DNA of 6,839 nt from assembly GCA_946479475.1 (NCBI GenBank), contig CAMLGG010000275.1, forward strand, positions 1 to 6,839. Reading direction: 5' to 3'. This document shows, piece by piece, positions 1-5,821 of the stretch. Made by a program: the position numbers and the translations under genes. Positions within the stretch are counted from its first letter, which is position 1. Each line of letters begins with the position of its first letter. The stretch comes from an uncultured Ideonella sp. GTDB taxonomy: Bacteria > Pseudomonadota > Gammaproteobacteria > Burkholderiales > Burkholderiaceae. The notes below the pieces were generated by a model, which saw only the letters and a list, made by a program, of their open reading frames with translations, was not told the origin of the DNA and searched no databases.

Positions 1-834
1 ACCGCCGACATGTACGGCGTCGGCGCGAACGAGCGCCTGCTGGCCAAGGTGCTGGCATCGCGCCGCAACGAGATCGTCCTCGCGACCAAGTTCGGCAACG
101 TGCGAGCCGAGGACGGGCGCCTGCTGGGCATCGACGGCCGGCCCGAGTACGTCCGCGCGGCCTGCGATGCCAGCTTGAAGCGGCTGGGCGTAGACCACAT
201 CGACCTCTACTACCAGCATCGCGTCGACCGCAAGGTGCCGATCGAGGAGACGGTGGGCGCGATGGCCGGGCTGGTCAAGGCCGGCAAGGTGCGCCACCTG
301 GGCCTTTCCGAGGCTTCGGCCGAGACCATCCGCCGCGCCGCCGCCGTGCATCCCATCGCCGCCGTGCAGACCGAGTACTCGCTGTGGACGCGCGACGTCG
401 AGGCCGCGATCCTGCCGGCCCTGCGCGAGCTGGGCATCGGCCTGGTGCCCTACAGCCCGCTCGGGCGCGGCTTCCTGACCGGCAGCATCCGCCGCGTCGA
501 CGATCTCGCGGCCGGCGACTGGCGGCGCCAGAACCCGCGCTTCGCCGGAGACAACTTCGCGCACAACCTGGCGCTGGCCGACGCGGTGAAGGCGCTGGCT
601 GCCGAACGAGGCTTGACCGCGGCGCAGCTGGCGCTGGCCTGGCTGCTCGACCGCGGCCCGGACATCGTGCCCATCCCCGGCACCCGCAGCATCGCCCGCC
701 TGGAAGAGAACGCCGTCGCGGCCGGCGTGAAGCTCGATGCCGAGGCGCGGCGCCGGCTCGACACGCTGCTGGCCGAGCACGCCGTGGCGGGAGCGCGCTA
801 CGCTGAAGCCGGGATGGCGACGCTCAACGGCTGA
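1..834 (+). CDS. Aldo/keto reductase, 5'-truncated by the window edge
   Basis: This is the C-terminal 277 residues of an NAD(P)H-dependent aldo/keto reductase, a cytosolic TIM-barrel oxidoreductase that reduces aldehydes or ketones. The reading frame is open from base 1 (Thr-Ala-Asp-Met-Tyr-Gly), so the ATG at base 10 is internal. The family tetrad is visible, numbering from the first codon in the window: Asp3 and Tyr5 in TADMYG, Lys30 in ATKFG and His73 in YYQHR. Further family marks are [10 protein letters not shown], the [13 protein letters not shown] segment, and the late PIPGTRS cofactor-phosphate loop followed by the LEEN motif. Family members are usually about 320-340 residues, so roughly 50 N-terminal residues lie upstream. 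The best resemblance is to the plant IN2-2/YakC-like branch (AKR13 type). The substrate cannot be read from the sequence. The next gene, alkB, starts 9-33 bases after the stop. Confidence 0.93.
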   Translation, partial: TADMYGVGANERLLAKVLASRRNEIVLATKFGNVRAEDGRLLGIDGRPEYVRAACDASLKRLGVDHIDLYYQHRVDRKVPIEETVGAMAGLVKAGKVRHLGLSEASAETIRRAAAVHPIAAVQTEYSLWTRDVEAAILPALRELGIGLVPYSPLGRGFLTGSIRRVDDLAAGDWRRQNPRFAGDNFAHNLALADAVKALAAERGLTAAQLALAWLLDRGPDIVPIPGTRSIARLEENAVAAGVKLDAEARRRLDTLLAEHAVAGARYAEAGMATLNG

Positions 835-867
835 GCGGGTCAGGTGCTTCGCGCCGACAATGGCGCG

Positions 868-1521
868 ATGCAGGCCGACGCCGTCCAGGACAGCCTTTTC
901 GATCGCCCGGCCCGCGAGGCGATCGCGCCCGGCGCCTGGTTGCTGCACGGCTTCGCGAGCGAGGTGGCGGGGCAACTGCTGGCGGACGTGCGGCAGGTGC
1001 TGGCCGGTGCCCCGCTGCGCCACCTCGTCACCCCCGGCGGCTATCGCATGTCGGTGGCGATGAGCAACTGCGGGCCGCTCGGCTGGGTGAGCGACGAGCG
1101 TGGCTACCGCTACAGCGCCACCGACCCGGACACCGGCCGGGCATGGCCTGCCATGCCCGGTTCGTTCGCCGCACTCGCGAAGCGCGCTGCGGCCGCTGCC
1201 GGATTCGACGGCTTCGAGCCCGATGCCTGCCTCGTCAACCGCTACGAGCCCGGCGCGCGCCTGACGCTGCACCAGGACCGCGACGAGCGTGACCATGGCC
1301 AGCCCATCGTCTCGGTCTCGCTGGGTCTTCCGGCGGTCTTCCTCTTCGGCGGCGCGAAGCGCAGCGACCGGCCGCAGCGCCTGGCCGTGGTCCACGGCGA
1401 CGTCGTCGTGTGGGGCGGTCCGGCGCGCCTGGCCTACCACGGGGTCATGCCGCTCGGCGATGGCGTGCACCCGGCCACCGGCCGCTGCCGCCTCAACCTC
1501 ACCTTCCGGCGCGCGGGATGA
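868..1521 (+). CDS. alkB: AlkB, Fe(II)/2-oxoglutarate-dependent nucleic-acid demethylase
   Basis: AlkB directly repairs alkylation damage in the cytoplasm, oxidising 1-methyladenine and 3-methylcytosine in single-stranded DNA and RNA with release of formaldehyde. Motifs align closely with E. coli AlkB: VTPGGYRMSVAMSNCG, the GYRYS and WPAMP segments, PDACLVNRY, LHQDRDE, PIVSVSLGLPA, HGDVVVWGG and CRLNLTFR. From the ATG at 868, the iron ligands are His135, Asp137 and His191, and the 2-oxoglutarate-binding arginines are Arg208 and Arg214, so the active site is intact. This start gives 217 residues against 216 in E. coli. A GTG at 844 would add eight residues (MLRADNGA) that the E. coli protein lacks, and neither start has a convincing Shine-Dalgarno. 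No Ada-type regulator lies beside it in the window. The gene lies just after the reductase and may be read through from it. Confidence 0.96.
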   Translation: MQADAVQDSLFDRPAREAIAPGAWLLHGFASEVAGQLLADVRQVLAGAPLRHLVTPGGYRMSVAMSNCGPLGWVSDERGYRYSATDPDTGRAWPAMPGSFAALAKRAAAAAGFDGFEPDACLVNRYEPGARLTLHQDRDERDHGQPIVSVSLGLPAVFLFGGAKRSDRPQRLAVVHGDVVVWGGPARLAYHGVMPLGDGVHPATGRCRLNLTFRRAG

Positions 1522-1558
1522 GCGGCGCCAGGGCATTGCGCTTGCCCGCCCCCGACCG

Positions 1559-2380
1559 ATGATCGACAAGCAAGCCACCTTCGTGCTCGGGGCGCAGGAC
1601 CCGGAGATGCGCGAGATCGAGCGCGTCATCGATTCCCTCGGCCGGGCCCGGGTGCACGCCGCCAAGGGCAGGCGCCGCTGCACGCCGCAGACGGCCTACG
1701 AGGCCGACTCGGTGGTCAACGTGGGCCCCGACATGATCCCCCGGCCCGCGCTGCTTCACCCGAAGGCGCCGGCGGTGTTCGTCGAGTGCCGCCTGCTGGG
1801 CCGCGAACCGGTCGTGCGGGTGGACCACCACCACCCCGGCGACCCGGGCTACGAGCAATCGCCCGAGAACTACCTGCGCGGCTCCTCGCTGGGGCAGGTG
1901 CTGGCGCTGTTGGAGCGCGACCCGACCGAGACGCAACGGCTGCTCGCCGCGAGCGATCACTGCCTCACCGCGGCCTACCGCGGCGAATGTCCCGGGGTGG
2001 ATCCGCACGAGCTGCTGTACCTGCGCGCCTCCTGGCAGGCCAAGGTCGGCGGGCGAACGGTGTCGGACGTGGTCGAGGGCATCCTCGAAGCGGCCAGGCG
2101 CGTGCGCCGGCACTACGACAGCGAGTTCGGGCAGGCGTGCTTCCTCGACCCGACCGAACTGCCGCGGGACCTGGCCGAGGGGGCCGCCTATGCCGGCGTG
2201 CCGGTGCGCTACCGCCACCTTCTGCCCGAAGGGGTCCTGAAGGAGATGTTCAAGGGTGGCACGCCCCGGGCGGTCGAGGCCTTCATGGCCGAGCACGAAG
2301 CCGCCGGGCGTCGGGTCTACGGCAATCCGTTCCGCGGCTATGCCGGCGCCTACTGGCCCGGCCGGCGTGCGTCGACCTGA
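1559..2380 (+). CDS. DHH-motif-containing protein of unknown function
   Basis: This 273-residue protein is probably soluble, with no signal peptide or membrane segment. I do not recognise a named family with certainty. The N-terminus (ATFVLGAQDPEMREIERVI) looks like a strand-loop-helix opening an alpha/beta domain. Residues 86-98 read VVRVDHHHPGDPG, resembling motif III of DHH phosphoesterases (compare DHH-x-PG in RecJ), and Asp133-His134 in AASDHC could serve as a later metal ligand. The canonical N-terminal DxD motif of RecJ/NrnA proteins is not apparent, so hydrolase activity is uncertain. From memory, similar hypothetical proteins with an FVLGxxDPEM opening and an AYRGECPGVDP motif occur in phages and proteobacteria. 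The start was placed at the ATG at 1559, 37 bases after the alkB stop. The open frame extends upstream, but that extension only shadows alkB. No clear ribosome-binding site is visible. Confidence 0.75.
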   Translation: MIDKQATFVLGAQDPEMREIERVIDSLGRARVHAAKGRRRCTPQTAYEADSVVNVGPDMIPRPALLHPKAPAVFVECRLLGREPVVRVDHHHPGDPGYEQSPENYLRGSSLGQVLALLERDPTETQRLLAASDHCLTAAYRGECPGVDPHELLYLRASWQAKVGGRTVSDVVEGILEAARRVRRHYDSEFGQACFLDPTELPRDLAEGAAYAGVPVRYRHLLPEGVLKEMFKGGTPRAVEAFMAEHEAAGRRVYGNPFRGYAGAYWPGRRAST

Positions 2381-2465
2381 TCGCGCGATTCAGTCACCGA
2401 CGGGCCGCCCCTGGGCAATCGATCCCCTTGGGGGACCGACGACGAACGCGGAGCAGGGGCCGGTT

Positions 2466-2876
2466 TCAGTCGACGACCGGCGGCAGCTGCACCTTGGGCA
2501 CGCTGCCGTGGGACATCTCGAAGCGCTCCTGGCACGGCACGCAGCGGGACGCGGTGGGTTGCGCCTGCAGCCGGGCGAGCGGGATGTCGACGCCGCAGTC
2601 GTCGCAGATGCCATAGTGACCGTCGGCCATGCGCTCGCGCGCGGCCACGATGGCCCGCAGCTCGTCGATGTCGCGCTCCTGCTCGGCGTGCCGCAGCGCC
2701 TCCCGGGTGCGCTCCTCGCCACGATCGGCCTGGTCCTCGACGTGGCTCATGGGCACGCTGCGCGGCAGGTCGTTCTTCTCGTCCTCGATGGCAACGACCT
2801 CGGCGCGCAGCAACACTTCGCGCTTGTCGAGCGCTTCGCGCAGGTGGGCCAGTTCGGACTCGGTGAGGGCTGCCAT
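2466..2876 (-). CDS. DksA/TraR family C4 zinc-finger protein
   Basis: This is a 136-residue member of the DksA/TraR family, whose proteins insert a coiled coil into the RNA polymerase secondary channel and modulate transcription, often with ppGpp. Residues 5-35 and 56-85 are charged, helix-forming segments that should make the coiled coil. Its tip holds Asp48 and Asp51 (EDQADRG), equivalent to the DxxD of DksA, although the alanine that follows in E. coli DksA (DxxDxA) is replaced. The zinc finger is complete: Cys91, Cys94, Cys112 and Cys115 in CDDC and CVPC. The GHYGICDDCG and ARLQAQPTASRCVPCQ stretches are typical of the family. It is slightly shorter than E. coli DksA (151 residues), so it is likely a secondary paralogue rather than the housekeeping copy. 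A weak purine stretch (GAAAG) precedes the ATG. It converges with the DHH-like gene and diverges from the GntR gene. Confidence 0.9.
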   Translation of the reverse strand: MAALTESELAHLREALDKREVLLRAEVVAIEDEKNDLPRSVPMSHVEDQADRGEERTREALRHAEQERDIDELRAIVAARERMADGHYGICDDCGVDIPLARLQAQPTASRCVPCQERFEMSHGSVPKVQLPPVVD

Positions 2877-2896
2877 GGGGTCTTTCGGAAAATGCC

Positions 2897-2912
2897 TGCC
2901 CCGGTGGGGGCA
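2897..2912. repeat. Inverted repeat upstream of the DksA-like gene
   Basis: TGCCCC (2897-2902) and GGGGCA (2907-2912) form a perfect 6-base inverted repeat with a 4-base centre, 20-35 bases upstream of the DksA-like start codon. A near copy of the left arm and its flank (GCATGCCCCGG, 2917-2927, against GCCTGCCCCGG, 2894-2904) gives a 10-of-11 direct repeat. This could be a regulator site or a leader hairpin for the minus-strand gene. In GC-rich DNA a 6-base palindrome is not rare, so confidence in function is low. Confidence 0.3.
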
Positions 2913-2983
2913 AGCCGCATGCCCCGGCCCGCCGCGCCGTCCGGCGGAACCTGCCGCGACGGGCCGCTCACAGGCGATGGCGG

Positions 2984-3012
2984 CTGACTTCAGTCGTCGT
3001 ACAACTTATGAT
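2984..3012 (+). promoter_or_regulatory. Predicted sigma70-type promoter of the GntR regulator gene
   Basis: A -35-like box CTGACT (2984-2989) is separated by exactly 17 bases from a strong -10 box TATGAT (3007-3012, 5 of 6 to consensus). Transcription should start near 3018-3020, leaving a leader of only about 20 bases before the ATG at 3039. The local drop in G+C around the -10 stands out from the surroundings. The candidate operator at 2994-3004 fills the spacer, which fits repression by blocking polymerase. Confidence 0.6.
2994..3004 (+). promoter_or_regulatory. Candidate FadR-type operator, copy 1 (regulator promoter)
   Basis: The bases TCGTCGTACAA match the TNGTNNNACNA pattern typical of FadR-subfamily GntR operators. 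The site is a near-palindrome, GTCGTACAAC (2996-3005), so it matches the pattern on both strands. TCGTACAACT (2997-3006) is the exact reverse complement of AGTTGTACGA at 3855-3864 in front of kdgD. It lies between the predicted -35 and -10 boxes of the regulator's own promoter, implying autorepression. Binding by the adjacent regulator is inferred. Confidence 0.6.
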
Positions 3013-3013
3013 C

Positions 3014-3037
3014 GCGGCAGGACCTCTCGCCTGCCGC
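3014..3037 (+). repeat. 8-base perfect inverted repeat abutting the regulator start codon
   Basis: GCGGCAGG (3014-3021) and CCTGCCGC (3030-3037) are perfect reverse complements with an 8-base centre, ending one base before the regulator's ATG. As RNA it would hide the only AGGA upstream of the gene. However, transcription from the predicted promoter would begin near 3018-3020, inside the left arm, so a complete hairpin would form only on a longer transcript. As DNA it could be a second protein site. Confidence 0.35.
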
Positions 3038-3038
3038 C

Positions 3039-3761
3039 ATGGACACCACCGCTCCTTCACCCTCGCTTCGCCGTGCCCGCAACCTGACCCAGGAGCTGGT
3101 CCAGGCGCTGGCCGACCGCGTCCGCGACGGCCGCCTGCCGCAGGGCAGCAAGCTGCCGACGGAGGCCGCGATCATGGCCGAGTTCGGCGTCAGCCGGACG
3201 GTGGTGCGCGAGGCCATTTCCCGCCTGCAAGCCGCCGGCACGGTGCAGACGCGCCACGGCATCGGCACTTTCGTGGTCGGTCTGGGCGAGGGCGGCGCCT
3301 TCCACATCCGCCAGCAGCGGCAGCAGACGCTGAAGGACGTGATCGCGGTCCTGGAGCTGCGAATCGGCATCGAGACGGAGGGCGCGGCCCTGGCGGCGCA
3401 GCGTCGGACGCTGTCGCAGCTGACGGCGATGCGGCAGGCATTGGATGCCTTCAAGACCGCTGTCGAAGAGGGTAGAGACGCAGTGGGCGCTGACTTCCAG
3501 TTCCATCTGGAGATCGCGCGGGCCACCCAGAACGAGCACTTCGCCGAACTGCTGGGCACGCTGGGCGCGGGCATCATCCCTCGCGCCCGTCTCGAGCCGG
3601 GCGAGCCGCCGAGCGCCGAGCGGCGCGCCTACCTGCAGCGGGTGAACGCCGAGCACGAGAGCATCCTGGATGCCATTGCCGCCTGCGACGCGGAGGCGGC
3701 CCGTGCGGCCATGCGCACCCACCTGGCCAACAGCCGAGAGCGCCGGCGCCGGGCGGCCTGA
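3039..3761 (+). CDS. GntR-family regulator, FadR subfamily (FCD domain), likely glucarate operon repressor
   Basis: This 240-residue cytosolic transcription factor should bind DNA as a dimer and release it on binding a small carboxylate. The N-terminal winged helix-turn-helix spans about residues 14-80. It has the GntR hallmarks GSKLPTEAAIMAEFGVSRTVVREAISRLQAAG and the wing GIGTFV. The C-terminal all-helical FCD domain (about 97-232) shows the metal/ligand residues Asp152 and His156 (DFQFH), His206 (HESI) and His228 (MRTHL), so a metal-bound effector site is probably intact. The C-terminus is a basic RERRRR tail. The length is typical of the subfamily. The gene precedes kdgD, the receptor gene and gudD in the same direction, with 140 bases in between that carry a separate promoter. 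Matching candidate operators in both promoters suggest it represses itself and the operon. The effector (glucarate, galactarate or 5-dehydro-4-deoxyglucarate) is inferred from context. No good Shine-Dalgarno precedes the ATG. Confidence 0.92.
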   Translation: MDTTAPSPSLRRARNLTQELVQALADRVRDGRLPQGSKLPTEAAIMAEFGVSRTVVREAISRLQAAGTVQTRHGIGTFVVGLGEGGAFHIRQQRQQTLKDVIAVLELRIGIETEGAALAAQRRTLSQLTAMRQALDAFKTAVEEGRDAVGADFQFHLEIARATQNEHFAELLGTLGAGIIPRARLEPGEPPSAERRAYLQRVNAEHESILDAIAACDAEAARAAMRTHLANSRERRRRAA

Positions 3762-3792
3762 CGGCCGTGACGGCCCGGGGCCTGAGCGGTCG

Positions 3793-3821
3793 GGCGGCCC
3801 GAGGGGGCTGCCGAGGCCGCC
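3793..3821 (+). other. GC-rich stem-loop between the regulator gene and kdgD
   Basis: GGCGGCC (3793-3799) and GGCCGCC (3815-3821) make a perfect 7-base stem with a 15-base loop, 32 bases past the regulator's stop. A smaller GGCCG-TGA-CGGCC hairpin (3763-3775) begins immediately after the stop. Neither is followed by a T-run, so they are not classical intrinsic terminators. They could protect or attenuate the regulator transcript ahead of the kdgD promoter. Confidence 0.3.
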
Positions 3822-3836
3822 TTCGTGGAACTGCGT

Positions 3837-3865
3837 ATGAACTCGTTCGCTCCTAGTTGTACGAT
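3837..3865 (+). promoter_or_regulatory. Predicted promoter of the kdgD-receptor-gudD operon
   Basis: A -10-like box TACGAT (3860-3865, 4 of 6 with the conserved TA..AT) lies 17 bases from a weak -35 ATGAAC (3837-3842, sharing only TGA with consensus). The region 3836-3880 is clearly less GC-rich than its surroundings, as expected for a promoter. A weak -35 would fit an inducible promoter. The predicted start near 3872 leaves a leader of about 30 bases before the kdgD ATG. Confidence 0.45.
3854..3864 (+). promoter_or_regulatory. Candidate FadR-type operator, copy 2 (operon promoter)
   Basis: TAGTTGTACGA matches TNGTNNNACNA, and its last ten bases are the exact reverse complement of 2997-3006 in the regulator's promoter. 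It overlaps the predicted -10 box (3860-3865), so an occupied site should block transcription of kdgD and the genes after it. The 10-base identity in two promoters flanking one GntR gene is the main evidence. Immediately downstream, GATGT (3863-3867) and ACATC (3874-3878) form another small inverted repeat. Confidence 0.6.
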
Positions 3866-3901
3866 GTCCTATCACATCATTCCGCCCCTCTCATCACCAC
3901 C

Positions 3902-4813
3902 ATGTCGCCCCAAGAACTGCGCCACGCCCTCTCCAGCGGCCTGCTGTCCTTTCCGCTGACCGATTTCGACAGCGAGCTGCGCTTCGACCCGCGTGGCTAC
4001 GCCGGGCGCCTGGAGTGGCTGATGCCCTACGGGGCCAGCGTTCTCTTCGCCGCCGGCGGCACGGGCGAGTTCTTCTCGCTGGAGCCGGCCGAGTACGCCG
4101 AGGTCATCAGGGCGGCGGTCGGCACCTGTCACGGCCGCGTGCCCATCGTGGCCGGGGCCGGCGGTGGCACGACGCTGGCGATCAAGTACGCGCAGGAGGC
4201 TGAAGCCCAGGGCGCGCAAGGCATCCTGCTGCTGCCCCACTACCTCACCGAGGCGAGCCAGGAGGGTCTGGTCGCCCACGTCGAGGCGGTGTGCAAGAGC
4301 GTGCGCTTCGGTGTCATCGTCTACAACCGGGGCGCCTGTCGCCTGAACGCCGACTCGCTGGCGAAGCTCGCCGAGCGCTGCCCCAACCTCATCGGCTTCA
4401 AGGATGGCCTGGGCGACATCGAGCGCATCGTCCAGGTCCGCCAGCGCCTGGGCGACCGCTTCGTCTACATCGGCGGAATGCCCACGCACGAGGTGTATGC
4501 CCGCGCGTACCAGGCGCTGGGCGTGCCGACCTACTCGTCGGCGGTCTTCAACTTCATCCCGCGCACGGCGATCGAGTTTTACAACGCCTACGCGTCCGGC
4601 GACACGGCGACCACCGGCCGGCTCATCGACGAGTTCTTCCTGCCCTACCTCGAGATCCGCAACAAGGGCGAGGGCTACGCGGTCAGCATCGTCAAGGCCG
4701 GCGCCACCCTGGCCGGCCATGGCGCCGGACCGGTGCGCCCGCCGCTGTCGGACCTGAAGCCCGACGAGGTCGAGCAGCTGCGTGCGTTGATGGCCCGCCT
4801 CGGGCCGCAGTGA
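3902..4813 (+). CDS. kdgD: 5-dehydro-4-deoxyglucarate dehydratase (decarboxylating)
   Basis: KdgD (EC 4.2.1.41) converts 5-dehydro-4-deoxy-D-glucarate into 2,5-dioxopentanoate with loss of water and CO2, in the cytosolic oxidative route from hexarates to 2-oxoglutarate. It belongs to the DapA/N-acetylneuraminate lyase class I aldolase superfamily, a homotetrameric TIM barrel. From the ATG at 3902 it has 303 residues, the usual length. Visible landmarks are [10 protein letters not shown] near the N-terminus, the GGTGE loop at residues 52-56, catalytic Tyr141 in VYNR, the Schiff-base Lys167 in IGFKDG, YIGG at 189-192 and [10 protein letters not shown] at 211-220. These mark KdgD rather than DapA. 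A TTG at 3857 in the same frame lies within the predicted operator and was rejected as the start. The leader just before the ATG is pyrimidine-rich and lacks a Shine-Dalgarno. The receptor gene follows after 31 bases and gudD after that. Confidence 0.94.
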   Translation: MSPQELRHALSSGLLSFPLTDFDSELRFDPRGYAGRLEWLMPYGASVLFAAGGTGEFFSLEPAEYAEVIRAAVGTCHGRVPIVAGAGGGTTLAIKYAQEAEAQGAQGILLLPHYLTEASQEGLVAHVEAVCKSVRFGVIVYNRGACRLNADSLAKLAERCPNLIGFKDGLGDIERIVQVRQRLGDRFVYIGGMPTHEVYARAYQALGVPTYSSAVFNFIPRTAIEFYNAYASGDTATTGRLIDEFFLPYLEIRNKGEGYAVSIVKAGATLAGHGAGPVRPPLSDLKPDEVEQLRALMARLGPQ

Positions 4814-4834
4814 CCCCGTCCGCCCCTCACCAAC

Positions 4835-4839
4835 AGGAG
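4835..4839 (+). promoter_or_regulatory. Strong ribosome-binding site of the Bug receptor gene
   Basis: AGGAG lies five bases before the ATG at 4845. It contrasts with kdgD and the regulator gene, which show no clear site, and suggests the receptor is translated more strongly than the upstream enzyme, as is common for periplasmic binding proteins. Confidence 0.75.
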
Positions 4840-4844
4840 ACCAC

Positions 4845-5807
4845 ATGCTGTTCCGCAAAGCCCTGTGCCTCGCCGCCCTTGCCTTCAGCGCCCTCGGCGC
4901 GCAGGCGGCCTATCCCGACAAGCCGGTGACGCTCGTCGTGCCGTTCCCGCCCGGCGGCTCGACCGACACCATCGCCCGCACGCTGGCACCCAAGCTGCAG
5001 GAGAAGCTCGGCGGCAGCTTCATCGTCGACAACAAGGCCGGCGCCACCGGCACCATCGGCGCCGCGCAGGTCAAGCGCGCCCCGGCCGACGGCTACACCC
5101 TGTTCGTCTCGTCGCTCGGCCCCTTCGTGATCGCGCCTCACCTCATCAAGGGGGTGCAGTACGACGCACTGAAGGACTTCGACCTGCTCACCGTCGCCGT
5201 GCAGGCGCCCAACGTGCTGGTCGTGCCGGCCGCCTCGCCCTTCAGGACCGTGGCCGACGTGATCGCCGAGATGAAGAAGCAGCCGGGCAAGCTGAGCTTC
5301 GCCTCCTCCGGCAACGGTTCTTCGGACCACCTCACCGCCGAGCTGTTCTGGCAGCAGACCGGCACCTCGGCCATGCACGTGCCCTACAAGGGCGGCGCGC
5401 CGGCCATCACCGACCTGCTGGGCGGCGTGGTCGATGCGTCGTTCCAGAACATCAACGCGGTCGTCCAGCACATCAACGCCGGCAAGTTGCGCGCGCTCGC
5501 CATCACCGGCGACAAGCGCTCGGCCCTGCTGCCCAACGTGCCGACCATGGCCGAGGCGGGCGTGAAGGGCGTGGACGTCTACTCCTGGCAGGCGGTGGCC
5601 GCGCCCAAGGGCTTGCCGGCGGACATCAAGAGCAAGCTCCACGCGGCGCTGGTGGCCGGCCTGAACGACCCGGCCGTCAAGGCCAAGCTGCAGGAGCAGG
5701 GCTTCGAGATCGTCGCCAACACGCCCGAGCAGTTCGCCGCCTTCCAGGCGGCGGAGTACGCCCGGTGGAAACGAGTGATCGAAACCGGCAAGATCACTGC
5801 AGATTGA
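4845..5807 (+). CDS. Bug/TctC-family periplasmic solute receptor, probable hexarate-binding protein
   Basis: This 320-residue tripartite tricarboxylate transporter (TTT) substrate-binding protein has the normal family length. The N-terminus is a Sec signal peptide: basic MLFRK, a hydrophobic core to about residue 18, and a likely cleavage after AQA (residue 21). The mature protein starts [20 protein letters not shown], the Bug family opening whose loop contacts the ligand carboxylate. [13 protein letters not shown] (61-73), [10 protein letters not shown] (178-187), [11 protein letters not shown] (211-221) and the [11 protein letters not shown] motif (229-239) are further family signatures. 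Bug proteins typically bind carboxylates or amino acids. Here its position between kdgD and gudD points to glucarate or galactarate, which is inference. No TctA or TctB membrane subunit is encoded in the window, so it may use a transporter encoded elsewhere or act in sensing. gudD starts 14 bases after its stop. Confidence 0.93.
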   Translation: MLFRKALCLAALAFSALGAQAAYPDKPVTLVVPFPPGGSTDTIARTLAPKLQEKLGGSFIVDNKAGATGTIGAAQVKRAPADGYTLFVSSLGPFVIAPHLIKGVQYDALKDFDLLTVAVQAPNVLVVPAASPFRTVADVIAEMKKQPGKLSFASSGNGSSDHLTAELFWQQTGTSAMHVPYKGGAPAITDLLGGVVDASFQNINAVVQHINAGKLRALAITGDKRSALLPNVPTMAEAGVKGVDVYSWQAVAAPKGLPADIKSKLHAALVAGLNDPAVKAKLQEQGFEIVANTPEQFAAFQAAEYARWKRVIETGKITAD

Positions 5808-5810
5808 GGA
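5806..5810 (+). promoter_or_regulatory. Ribosome-binding site of gudD overlapping the receptor gene's stop codon
   Basis: GAGGA overlaps the TGA stop (5805-5807) of the receptor gene and lies 11 bases before the gudD ATG at 5822. The overlap and the 14-base gap suggest translational coupling within one operon. The spacing is slightly long. Confidence 0.55.
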
Positions 5811-5821
5811 ACGCCCGAGCC

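Noticed and set aside
1289..1558. Upstream extension of the DHH-like gene overlapping alkB out of frame
   Set aside because: The added 90 residues are Ser/Arg/Ala-rich shadow sequence of alkB, and the recognisable protein starts at the ATG at 1559.
1499..2296. Minus-strand open frame of 265 codons opposite the DHH-like gene
   Set aside because: I considered it as an alternative to the plus-strand gene because that gene is less well known. The plus-strand protein has ordered motifs (DHHHPGDPG, AYRGECPGVDP), while the minus-strand product is compositionally biased and motif-free.
2423..2435. TCCCC-TTG-GGGGA hairpin between the convergent DHH-like and DksA-like genes, considered as a bidirectional terminator
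   Set aside because: The stem is only five bases and there is no T-run on either strand; such short GC palindromes are common in this base composition.
3857..3901. TTG start at 3857 for kdgD
   Set aside because: It falls inside the predicted -10/operator, upstream of the predicted transcription start, and would add 15 residues not expected in KdgD; the ATG at 3902 gives the standard 303 residues.
3872..4858. Minus-strand open frame of 328 codons opposite kdgD
   Set aside because: Shadow of kdgD caused by GC bias; its protein resembles no family and would overlap the operon promoter region.
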